A stretch of 64,000 nucleotides of DNA from Nissolia schottii (taxonomy: Eukaryota > Streptophyta > Magnoliopsida > Fabales > Fabaceae). The stretch's first letter is position 1; each line of letters starts with the position of its first letter. The translations under genes were made by a program, and so were the position numbers. The stretch covers positions 310,001-374,000 of the forward strand of contig QANU01028969.1 of NCBI GenBank assembly GCA_003254905.1, in the 5' to 3' direction. Below are positions 33,686 through 44,499 of the stretch, in pieces. The notes under the pieces were generated by a model. That model made no database searches. It was not told where the DNA came from and saw only the letters and a program-made list of their open reading frames with translations.

Positions 33686-34397
33686 TGATTGCCAAGGATA
33701 TAAAGCTTTCATCCTCAATTGAGAGGTTGTTGGATGTAAGGATTATACTTTCAAAACACGTGGCAAACAGGAGGAAACTTTTCATTTTTCGCCATCCATT
33801 TTCTTCAGAATTCGAGCAGTAATAGTACTAGTAAAGTTACTAATAGATATCTATTTATCATTTTAACCAATACAAGTTTAGACTAATACTGCTGCTTCAT
33901 ATAGAAGGTTTATTTTCCTTTCTTCGATCTATCCTTGGTTCTGGTTAACTCTTACTACTTGTAAAGGGGGAAGCAAGTTTATAGTAAGAAACGAATACTG
34001 AAACGATTGTTGCAATGCAATCAACCATTCAGACTCCAAGGGATAATATTGCAAGTTGTAACATAACTTCTTAGATAATAAAGCTGTAATTTGTGAAAAA
34101 AATTGTGAACAAAGGTGAAATAGCATAGTACTTAATAATTAGCATGAAGCACTCCAAAAGGGGACTAAAAATTCCTTATATGCACCTTCCACAATATAGT
34201 AAGTTTGTATATACAGAGATAGTTGACAATGAATTATTCACAATTTAGATAGCTCATATTTCTAGTGATACTTTATAGACCAAGTATTATAAAACTAAAT
34301 CAGAGAACGCACTGCACAGAAAAGACAACCATAGGTATAGTATATTGCATCACCACAATCCCATGCAAACTAGATAAAAGAGTTAGGTGGAGTAAAA
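33686..34397. other. Intergenic region between porin and HIR fragment
   Basis: 3' flanks of two convergent genes; nothing else recognised. Confidence 0.5.
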
Positions 34398-34765
34398 CTA
34401 CTGATGACCGCCAATTTGGGAACCCTGAAAATGTCCATCACGAATTTGGGAAGGTACGTCGCGAACGGCACCAGGTCCGTGTGGAATGAACACAGCAGAA
34501 GACTTGGAGGCAGCACCGATTTCTTTCATGGTGTCAAAATACTGAGTGACAAGGACCATGTCCATGACATCTTTTGCAGTTGTCCCTGGTACATTAACTG
34601 AGAATCCAAGCACACTGTCCCTCAAGCCATCCACAGTGGCCTGACGTTGGCGAGCAATACCAAGCCCAGACAGATATTTGGATTCAGCCTCACCCTCAGC
34701 TCGCTTAATTTGCAAGATCTTCTCTGCCTCGGCCTTCTCATTAGCTGCCACCCTCAATCTTGCAG
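34398..34765 (-). pseudogene. HIR (hypersensitive-induced response, SPFH/band 7) protein, last exon only
   Basis: The minus-strand exon begins after an acceptor (complement of 34766-34767; a pyrimidine-rich tract precedes it) and runs 122 codons to the stop at 34398. It encodes [38 protein letters not shown] and [16 protein letters not shown]: the C-terminal coiled region of HIR proteins, which normally have about 285 residues and form plasma-membrane microdomain assemblies linked to cell death. The SPFH domain exons should lie to the right, but I find none before a Gypsy gag fragment at 35292 or beyond it. So it is probably a truncated copy, though the exon itself has no stop. Exons more than 2.2 kb upstream or in the gap at 36978 cannot be excluded. 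Confidence 0.75.
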
Positions 34766-35291
34766 CTGATCAAGGACAGAAAAACAATAAAAGAAAATAA
34801 GTTAATCCATGAACAAAAAAGATACACTTTTTTCTCCCACTGTGTTGGCATATAGCAGTAGGCAGAGAGAGAAACTTCAGCACTCTGTAGAGGAATGAGT
34901 TAAACTACAAACAAATAACCATTTGGAGTCCCAAATGACAACACTTATTGAATAACGTTTTCTCTATGATTCATTCAATATCCACCTAATACCTAATTTG
35001 TAAAAGACTGAGTTGATATAGTGAAGACTGCATCAACCATACTATAATGACTGTCTACGGGACCCCAAATAAGGGAGGAAAAAAGAGAGTAATGCCTATG
35101 AAATCATTTCATCAAAAGAATTAGATTTAGGATTTACTGTAAGGGGTTTTCCGGAAAGTACCTTGACTTCAAAAGGTATCTCCAGATCAAAGGGTTTTGT
35201 CTTAAAACTGATAGTGAAAAATAGGGATATGTAGGAGTACATGGACCCCGAATCAGACAAGGCAAGAGCATCGAAAGAACAAACTGTAATG

Positions 35292-35815
35292 ATACCTGTG
35301 AGAATGGAATTGGATGCCTGAGCGTCCTGGCGTGTTAGGGAATATAAGCCGGGGACTCCTCCTTCATTAGCATTTCGGCCCTAGAGTTTCTACTTCTCTG
35401 CCCTCCATGGTTTGGACCCCTGCCGCTAACACCTCTGCCTGCTAGAGCCATGGACCCACCAAAGGTTCCCGCTTGAGTCTGGGTGGTTTGGTTTCCTGAG
35501 CGGACGGACCTTTGATTACAAGTTTTCTAAAAGGTTGGGACAATCTCTTTTTATGTGGCCTTCTCTTCCACACTTGAAGCATCTTGAATTGCCAAACTGG
35601 CAAGGGCCAGGGGGACACTTTTCGCAGGTGGAACAATTGGAAAAGGAGGGTATCCGCCCTGAGAGTTGTGCCTCCAACTATTGAATTCCTCTGCTCTGTG
35701 CTAAGGTGGTTAGACCGATTGGGGTGGGCTCTAAGAAAGTAGCCCGCCTGAGAAAAATCCGCTAGGAACCCTCCTGACTTAGGTCCTTCCAATCTCCGTC
35801 ATGCTTGCTTCATGA
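35292..35815 (-). pseudogene. Ty3/Gypsy gag fragment
   Basis: On the minus strand the frame reads C-E-K-C-P-P-G-P-C then C-F-K-C-G-R-E-G-H-I-K-R-D-C, a CX2CX4HX4C zinc knuckle of Gypsy Gag (complement of about 35580-35540), followed by a Pro/Gln/Thr-rich stretch. It sits in what would be an HIR intron or upstream region. Frameshifts are present and no LTR was recognised. Confidence 0.7.
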
Positions 35816-36977
35816 TAGGTCCATGATTTTTTTTCTATCGGATGTCCCCAAACGGACCATGATAGGTCCATGATGTTTCATAAAAAATCAAAATTTGCAT
35901 CACACTATTCGTTTGAAACAACAACAACATATTTCTTGAAGGAGTAATGTTAAATACTTCTTCAAATTTTTCTACCATCTTCAATAAATAATACTTGATA
36001 TTGTTTGCGAAAAAATAAGAAGAAATTATTAAATGTCATTTATTAAAAATGGTAAGAGAATTTATAGGATGATTTAGCATTATTTTTTTTTAATAAATAT
36101 TAAATCTTCTTACAAAATCCTCCTACCATATTTAATAAATGACGTTTGACATTATTTAGGAGGCAAAATGGAAAAAAATAACACTTAAAATATCTTTCAA
36201 GTAAACAACAGACACTTTGATTGATTATGGAATGCATAAAAAATAAAATTGGTTTGATTGGTGAATTAAGTCTTATATTTAAAAATTCAGGAATGATTAA
36301 ATTTCACAAATCTCAGGTAATTTATAAATTTAATCATTTTAATTTTAAATCGTCTATGGTAGGGTTTAGTAATTAATTTAATTAGATAATAGATTCTGTC
36401 ATGTGAATTTTTCACTTGAAATTGTCATGCTTGATCTCTCATAATCAAATGAAAAAGTGAGACCTATAGATGACATTAGTAAGAGAAAAATTAAAGGTGA
36501 AAAACCTATACATCACATGAGAGGATCCACTCTCAATTAGTTTTGAGTTTACATTTAAATCAAATCAAATTACTTTTTATTCTTAATCAATTCAAACAAT
36601 AATTGTGTGATGCCTATCCCTATAAAAGGGTCTTCAATTGTGGTCGGGTGGGATGAGTTGAATTCATGATAATAAGCTCAGACTTCGGTAGTACAATCGA
36701 GACAAAAAAAAATTCAAACAATAATGAATTTTTTCAAAACATAATATATAAGTCCTATATAAAGTCAAATTGCATTTATATAATTGATTCTAAACCCAAA
36801 ATCTAATTTATAAATAAATCAGTTAAAGTCAAATCAAATTAATTTTCATTTTCAATCATGAGGACCAACACAATTGGCACTTAACTAAAATTTTTAAATA
36901 TTTAGTCACAAATTTGATCTATAATAATGTATATGAAAAAGACTTTCTCAAAAAAAAAAAATTATATATATATATAT
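35816..36977. other. AT-rich intergenic region before gap
   Basis: No gene. A fold-back element is listed at 36385-36540. A TA microsatellite (36962-36977) runs into the gap. Confidence 0.5.
36385..36540. mobile_element. Small fold-back element (family F1, copy 1)
   Basis: The arm tagattctgtcatgtga (about 36401) pairs loosely with the complement of the right arm (tcacatgagaggatcca, about 36513-36529), and gtcat/atgac pairs occur further in. The outer motif tagatt(t/c)(t)ctcatgtg recurs at 58508. No clear TSD. Confidence 0.4.
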
Positions 36978-37875
36978 NNNNNNNNNNNNNNNNNNNNNNN
37001 NNNNNNNNNNNNNNNNNNNNNNNNNNNNNNNNNNNNNNNNNNNNNNNNNNNNNNNNNNNNNNNNNNNNNNNNNNNNNNNNNNNNNNNNNNNNNNNNNNNN
37101 NNNNNNNNNNNNNNNNNNNNNNNNNNNNNNNNNNNNNNNNNNNNNNNNNNNNNNNNNNNNNNNNNNNNNNNNNNNNNNNNNNNNNNNNNNNNNNNNNNNN
37201 NNNNNNNNNNNNNNNNNNNNNNNNNNNNNNNNNNNNNNNNNNNNNNNNNNNNNNNNNNNNNNNNNNNNNNNNNNNNNNNNNNNNNNNNNNNNNNNNNNNN
37301 NNNNNNNNNNNNNNNNNNNNNNNNNNNNNNNNNNNNNNNNNNNNNNNNNNNNNNNNNNNNNNNNNNNNNNNNNNNNNNNNNNNNNNNNNNNNNNNNNNNN
37401 NNNNNNNNNNNNNNNNNNNNNNNNNNNNNNNNNNNNNNNNNNNNNNNNNNNNNNNNNNNNNNNNNNNNNNNNNNNNNNNNNNNNNNNNNNNNNNNNNNNN
37501 NNNNNNNNNNNNNNNNNNNNNNNNNNNNNNNNNNNNNNNNNNNNNNNNNNNNNNNNNNNNNNNNNNNNNNNNNNNNNNNNNNNNNNNNNNNNNNNNNNNN
37601 NNNNNNNNNNNNNNNNNNNNNNNNNNNNNNNNNNNNNNNNNNNNNNNNNNNNNNNNNNNNNNNNNNNNNNNNNNNNNNNNNNNNNNNNNNNNNNNNNNNN
37701 NNNNNNNNNNNNNNNNNNNNNNNNNNNNNNNNNNNNNNNNNNNNNNNNNNNNNNNNNNNNNNNNNNNNNNNNNNNNNNNNNNNNNNNNNNNNNNNNNNNN
37801 NNNNNNNNNNNNNNNNNNNNNNNNNNNNNNNNNNNNNNNNNNNNNNNNNNNNNNNNNNNNNNNNNNNNNNNNNNN
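36978..37875. other. Assembly gap (N)
   Basis: Run of 898 N; true length unknown. Confidence 1.
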
Positions 37876-39206
37876 CTACAACAAAATGAAATAAAATTTA
37901 TAATTTTAGCATTCTCATTCAAACTTCCATAGTTTTAATGGAACATAAACAACAAAAAAATAATAAGTGCACTACAATAAATTTCTACACACCGAAGTAG
38001 ATATGATTTAACTACAATAGACACCAAAATAGACATGGTTTAACTACAATAAACACCAAAATAAACATGGGCAATGGGATGGGAAGGAAAGAAAATAATA
38101 AATGCATAGTATAGTAGTGTATACGGGCCAGGTCGAGTGACCCGAGACTAAACCCGAACCTGATATGAATTAAAATCAGACTTTTTTTAGAGTTGTTTAA
38201 AATTGGGTTTAATTAAAATCGAGCTGGTCTGGCCGGATCGGGTTATGAACACCCATAATGCATGCAACCCACTCTCTATCTTTCTCGTTAGGGGTGTCAA
38301 ACGGATCCGGCCAAAATTATGTCTCTTTTTAAGGTCTGGCTCGTTTATGGTCAGTCCACGGGCCTAAACGGGTCAGCTTGCTAGCCCTTTTTTTTTTAAA
38401 TTTTTTTTATTTTTTTATGGTTTTAAATACAAAGTTGTGAATAAGAATGCACAATCATTTTAACTATTTTTTATCGTCTATCTATTGATTAATCGAAAAG
38501 AAATAGTTTAAATGGTTGATTACAATATTATATTATCTTTTTTTGTTCCTTCAACTATCTTGCTTGAAAGATATCAAATGCTATTTGAAATCGATTCATG
38601 AATTAATACAACTTTCATTAATTAAATGACGAAATATAACATTGATGTGAATATTGTTATGTTATTGATCAAAAACACAATTGAAACTCTTTCTCGTAAA
38701 TTAATCAATAATAAACAAGGTTTGAAAGTATATATTAACTTGTAGGACATATGCACTCATTGAAAGAATAGAATGCAAAATTCATCAATATCTATGTCAT
38801 AACACTTCAGCTGTATAGCAATATAAATATAATTAAGCAGTTAAGCATAACAAATAGTTAAATATGCTCAATTATAAGTCCAAATAGTTAAACTCTAAAC
38901 CCTTAAACTCTAAAATAAAATTTAGAGTTTAAAATAAAACTTTTAAAATTTTGGTATTTTTTATATAAAAAAATTTTTTCGGGCTCACAAGCTAGACCGT
39001 TTTTTTTTTTCAAATTTTCACGGACTTATTTTTTCATGTAAAGTCCATTTATTTAACTTATGTTTGCAGGATAGGCTCACGAACCAGACTCATTTTAATG
39101 TCCTATCTCTCATTATTTAGAATGGAAGGATGCACAACCCCATAAGACAAATATTACACTAATAAGTTACAAGAAATTTAATAGCTATGTCTACTCTAGA
39201 ATTCTA
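37876..39206. other. Intergenic region between gap and NPF gene
   Basis: No gene. Most of it is the hAT-like element at 38289-39105. The stretch 38110-38250 has gggccaggtcgagtgacccg-type sequence that looks like another TE end. Confidence 0.5.
38289..39105. mobile_element. Possible hAT-type non-autonomous element
   Basis: Starts taggggtgtcaaacgg, a familiar terminal motif of plant hAT elements as I recall. The right end, reverse complemented, starts taggacattaaaatgagtctgg and both arms later share acgg-tc-agcttg-gagccc-like text (about 38370-38390 and 38980-39003). Flanks tttctcgt (38281-38288) and tctctcat (39106-39113) agree at 6 of 8 positions, compatible with a decayed 8-bp TSD. Confidence 0.45.
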
Positions 39207-42200
39207 TCAAGGCCTTGTTGAGCACCTATATTTGTAGGAATTGGCCCAGAAGAGATAATGCACAAAGTTGATCCCACTAAGCACACACATCAACCAATAA
39301 AACCTCTCCAGGTGATAGTGATTCAAGTTTCTACCCTGCAGCCAAGGTGTTTGTCCAAATGCCCCAGTGACCCTGTTGATGAGGGACACAAGAACGGTGC
39401 TGAAGTAGTACCCCATGGCGAGGGAAGCCCAAGAGAGCGCCGTCGCCAACGACCTCATGCTCCACGGCGCCTCGGTGAAGAAGAACTCCATCATCCCAGC
39501 CAGAGTGAACAGATCGGCTGAGCCAAGGAAAAGGTACTGCAGTGCCACCCAGAGGAATGTTATTGGGAGCGGTTTTGCTGAGTCCAACAAGCCAGAATCA
39601 GAAGCTGTTTTCTTCCTCTTGGTTTCCACCAGAGCTGCCACAGCCATTGCCACAATGGAGAGGAACAGCCCTGTCCCTATTCTCTGTAAGTGTGTGATTC
39701 CCGTCTCAGTTTTGGTTACCTTTCTTGCAAATGGTAGAATGATGTGGTTGTACATTGGGGCAAGGACCATGATGAACAGGACAGGGAAGACTGGAAGAGA
39801 AGCTGGTGGGACCTTGAAGGAGCCAAAGAGGCTGGTGTCCATTGTGGATGATTGCTGGACGGAGAAGGTTGAGAGCTGAGCAAGGCAACAGTTCAGCATT
39901 ATGGTGGACATGAATATTGGGAGGATCCTTAGCACTACCTCCACCTCTTCCACTTCCTTTGTTGAGCACTGCAGCATTGGGTGGAGTGGCTCCATCACTG
40001 CTTTTTTGACGCATTTGAGGCTTTCTGTTGGAGCTTGATTGGATAGAGCTTCTTTTCTGTAGTTGCTTTCTTGATCTTCTACTTCAGCTGTTTCGGTTGT
40101 GTGGGATGGGCTTGTTCCCATGCTCATGACAGCATTGGTTGAGTTCCTGGCTGTGCAGTTGTTGCAAATTGCTGCAGCAATAACCTGACAGCAAATTCAA
40201 AACCAACTATTTTTAGCTTTTTTTGGTTTCACTATTCAAATTGGCACACATTTTTGAGTTTTGTTATTTGACCTCATTATTTGTGAGGCACTGTGCCGAC
40301 TCGCAACTCATCCACCATTGGATGGGATCTCAATAGGTGTGGGCCCATTGAAATTTCATCCAATGGTAAATGAGTTGTCAGTCGGCACGATGTCCCACAA
40401 ATAATGACTACAAATAACATTTCTCCATATTTTTGAGTTGCTACTTTTTATTTTAAAAGGTAAATTACATTCACCTCTCTTAAGTTTGGGCAATATTACC
40501 ACGATATCCCTTGATTTGTCATACCTAGAGTGAGTACTAAGTGCCATGTCTACAAAGATACTCCTCAATGTCATGTTCCAACAAAACATAACAGTACCAG
40601 GTGTAATATCGCCTAAGCTTTAGGTGAGGTTAGTGTATTCACACAAATTGAGAGATATCGTATGTAATATTGTCTAATCTCAGAAGAGTTTAATATAATT
40701 TACCACATGTTCAGATAAGTGTGGAGCATAACTGAAATCCACAGTTATTTGAGGAGCAATTATCACATGTCAATTTGGGTGTCTAAATCTCTATGTACAA
40801 ACAATATCACTATTATTTTAAGTATATACCTTGAACATGGTTGTGATGGGGCTTCCTGTTGGAATCTTGGTCCTGTATTTCTGTGAACCAAGAAGAAAAA
40901 CTGGAATGGAGACCAGTATTGATGCAGTGGCGACACCTAAACCCCACTTCCACCCTTTGTTGTCTTCAATCCACACCACAAAGGTCACTGCAATCAAAGC
41001 CCCACATGACAGGCTGAAAACATAGTAATTGAAGAATGAAGACCTCTGCCTCCTTCCCTCTGGGGTGGCCTCATCAAACTGCTCAGCACCGTGGGGAGGG
41101 AGTGAACCCTTTATTCCCCCAACTCCCAGTGCCACCAGATAGAGGCCTGCAAATAGCATAACTGCTTCCCCAGCATCAACTTTCTGACATGCACTGCGGG
41201 TTTCTCCCATAACGCAGCTTGGTGGTTTGATTGATGGTATCTGAGCTTGTATTGTGAGAATCAATAGACCCTGCTTCCATCAGGTAGTTTTGATGTTTAA
41301 TAGATTTTTAACTCATCACATGGAAGTTATAATATTCTTTGACTGCAGCAGGGGAAATATTTCAATTATCCAGTTCCATAAGGTGCTTCAGTTGTTTAAC
41401 AGCTTCACCATACTCAAATATGTTTGATAAATCCATGCTTCTTTGGTTATGTTTCTTGATTTGCTATTTGTTTGATAATTCATCAAATTATATTGATGAA
41501 AGACGTACATATTTTGAAATTTTGATAAAGTGGGAGAAAAATTGTTTCATTGTAAATTTGCAAGTCATACTATAGCTCAGAGAAACTAGTTATGTCAAGG
41601 TTGAGCACAATTTGGCCTAGCTTAGAAAATGATGTTTGTGTGAACAGTGTGACATGTAACATGCTTCTTTTTGCATTTCATCCCTTCTTTCATTTTTTTT
41701 TTTTCATTTAACTTTTAGCTTTGAATTAGGTTGAGGATTGAAGAAGGGCACCATCACAGGTGGGGCTAGCAGCTTACCCTGTGGGAGTCTATCAAGTTTG
41801 TGACTATATAATTAATATATATGGTTGTAACATGCCTTTACAACATTCATTGCTTGATTCAATCATATAGAATTGACCTTTTTAAGATATTTCAGTGGCA
41901 ATTCCTCCCTCCTAGCTAGGGTAATTACTTATCTAGAAGCATGAATCTATAGGGTAAACACCACGTAAAAATATCTTCAATTCATTCCACATATGATAAC
42001 TTTAGGTTGATAATTATGGTGTGATATTCAAGCATTTATTCCAATTAGAAATCTTGAAGCCTGTTCCTGCAAAGCTAATCTACTAACATGAACATTTTAG
42101 GGAAGAAAAAAGAAGCTTATAATTAAGAATAGGAACTTACCATGAATTCTATTGCAGCACTGATCAGATAGATGGAATAAGTGCTGAAAAAAGCATCTGC

Positions 42201-42715
42201 AAGAAACCCACCAAGAACAGCAAGGAGGAAGGATGTTCCCATGAAGTTGGTGACAATGTTGGCAGAGCCGGAAGGGGAGAAGTGCATGAACTTGGACAGG
42301 TACAAAACAAGGTTGCTTGCATTGGCAAGGTATGCTAGGTTCTCCAATACCTCAACAGCTGTAGTTTTTTTATGTAGAAAAAAAAATTAGAAATATGCAT
42401 GCACACATAAATTATCTAGTAATTATATGAAAAGAAAAATGCTAAAAAAATTTCTGTACAATTAAAAAGGTGACTGTACTAACCTAAAACAAAGGAGGCA
42501 GCAAGCATGCCACCATGAAGTCCTTTGATGGCTGGTCTGTTCCTCCAATCTATATAGCCTTCCCATACATGCACTTGTGCTTCATCCTATAACAATTTTT
42601 CTTGGAGGTGTTAAAATAAAACTAATGAAATTTAAGTGGTACTTTACTAGAAACTGAGATAAAAATATAGAATTAAAAGAACAGTGGAAGTGATTTGAAT
42701 TAAAAGTCTTACCAT
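39207..42715 (-). CDS. NRT1/PTR family (NPF) transporter, NPF4-type
   Basis: Five coding exons on the minus strand: 42715-42713, 42586-42484, 42358-42141, 41270-40830 and 40184-39207, all with GT/AG borders and matching phases, giving 580 residues, a normal NPF length. Exon 1 supplies only the ATG. Exon 2 starts D-E-A-Q-V-H-V-W-E-G-Y-I-D-W-R-N-R-P-A. Exon 3 has L-A-N-A-S-N-L-V-L-Y-L and F-M-G-T-S-F-L-L-A-V-L-G-G-F-L-A-D. Exon 4 has Y-L-V-A-L-G-V-G-G-I-K and E-Q-F-D-E, F-F-N-Y-Y-V-F. Exon 5 carries the large cytosolic loop and the second six-helix half. These are MFS/POT features. Residues 38-42 read E-V-L-E-N where many NPFs have E-x-x-E-R, as I recall for the NPF4 clade. NPF4 members move nitrate, ABA or gibberellin across the plasma membrane; the substrate here cannot be told. 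Confidence 0.92.
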
Positions 42716-43853
42716 CTCTAACTTCTTTTATTATATCCTGAATTTATCTTATTCTTTAATTTGGTTGGAGGAAGTGTTTTGAGGGGTGTTGGTGGCACAT
42801 GACAGAATACTTTGATCAAGAAATGATTTCTATCATATTGGAAGTGGTAAACAGATCTTGCATTTATAGCTGGGGGAAATGGGAATTCCTGACAAAAAGA
42901 GGAAAGATCTAGAGCTTATGAAAGCAACCGTTCATTCTCCTGACCTATTCTCCCCTCACATTGTTGAGGTTGACATTTTCTACTATCACCTCTATCTTCC
43001 TTTATGTTCTTTCATTAATTTCTTCATGAGAGAAACTAAGTTGTATGGTTAGAAGTACTAAATTAGGAATTAACTTTTTTGTTAATTTTTGTTTGAATGT
43101 TCTTGTTCCCCCTATATGTTCTCTTTTATTTGGTTGCCTATTGATGAGATAAGATTACGATAAATGGAAATACATGCTAGTGATGATTATCATTCCAATT
43201 CAAATTAACTTTAAAACCTGTGGTGAATTCAGGGATGATATGGATGGTGGGAGTTAAAAGGTGGCGTTAGATAATTGCATGAACAAACCATGCAGTATCA
43301 TGTTAAGCAAGGAATGGATATTGGGGCATCACAAGATGAGACACAAATTTTAAAAGGTGCAAGTGGGCAAACATAATTGAAAAAGGTCATAATTGTATTG
43401 ATGTTGAGGGTGAAGGTAATAGAGAGAAGCTTTCAAGCTATATAGCATGCCCCGCCACTACACCACTCTCAGTCTCTCACTCCCACAATTAGCATCCATT
43501 CGCCACTCTTGGGCTTTATGCTAAGCTTGACAGGTGAAACATTTGTCTACTTCAGTATCTGGTATAACCTTCTTGCATCCAATCCTTCCTGACCAATAGA
43601 GAAAAGGGGGACCATTTCTAGAAGAGACATTGTATCTGGGACAATGTATCGACTCACTATCTATCTATCATTGGATACGATTTTAATGGAGTGTGCTCCT
43701 TATTGAGATCTCATCATCTAATGGTAGATGAGAAGCAAATTGACACTGTGTCTCATGTACAATGAGTACAAATATCATTTCTCTTTTATCATCGTAATTG
43801 ATTTGCTGAAGAATCTTCCTAATTCAAAGTTTAAGCTGTAGTAAATTATAATT
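42716..43853. other. Upstream region of the NPF gene
   Basis: Contains the NPF leader and promoter region. No other gene or element recognised. Confidence 0.5.
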
Positions 43854-44270
43854 GGGTTAAATAGTTATTTTTTGATAAAAAATTGTCTCATAATTTTTTT
43901 TATAAGGTTTTAGTCCTTACTATCATATTAAGTCATAAATTGTTACGTGACAATTAACTTGGCCATGTGGCGAAGGTGAGGGAAGAGAAAAGTAGGTGAT
44001 AGCGCATGGGTGAGGTCGCTTCACTAGTAGCGATGGGGCGGCAGCTCACAGAGCTGTAGCAGAAAAGAAGAAGACAGCAAGCGTACGCTAAAAGCAACGC
44101 GGGAGTTAGCAGAAGAAGCAATGGTTGGGTTAATCGACGTGGCCAAGTCAACTGTCATGTCAACAATTAATGGTTTAACATTACGGTAAGGACTAAAACC
44201 TTACAAATTTTATTTTATAAGGGACAATTCTTAGAAAAAAAAATTATGAGACTAAAAACATATTTAACCC
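43854..44270. mobile_element. Mutator-type MITE, family M1 copy 2
   Basis: A 417-bp element starting gggttaaatagttatttttt and ending taaccc, with a perfect 9-bp TSD attataatt (43845-43853 and 44271-44279). Inner arms aaggttttagtccttac and gtaaggactaaaacctt are exact complements. Related to 19950-20445 through the cacagagctgtagc, gaagaagacagcaagcgt and gtgacaattaacttgg blocks. No coding capacity. Confidence 0.85.
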
Positions 44271-44289
44271 ATTATAATTTATATCATTT

Positions 44290-44474
44290 CTCTTTTCGAC
44301 TAGACCACAAGTATCCGTCGATTGTAAGTAATCTTGTTTGAGCGGGACAGGACCTCTTATCCGACAAAGCTCTCTCTTCCGAGTTTTAATGTAGCTGCAT
44401 ACCCAAGACTTGAACGCAAGAACTCATATTAAGTTATAACAAACTCTACCAGCTGATCTACGTGCTCGCCCATA
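44290..44474 (-). mobile_element. tRNA-derived SINE
   Basis: On the minus strand a head gggcgagcacgtagatcagc is followed by A-box-like tagatcagctggtagag and B-box-like gttcaagtcttgg about 35 bp on, the arrangement of a pol III promoter. It ends ctagtcgaaaagag. Imperfect direct repeats taatttatatcattt (44275-44289) and taattcatatcattt (44485-44499), 14 of 15 identical, may be the TSD; a short AT-rich stretch separates the second from the head. Family unnamed. Confidence 0.6.
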
Positions 44475-44499
44475 TAATTTAATTTAATTCATATCATTT

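Noticed and set aside
36914-37922. Open frames across the second assembly gap
   Set aside because: Same artefact of N; flanks are low-complexity TA and A runs.
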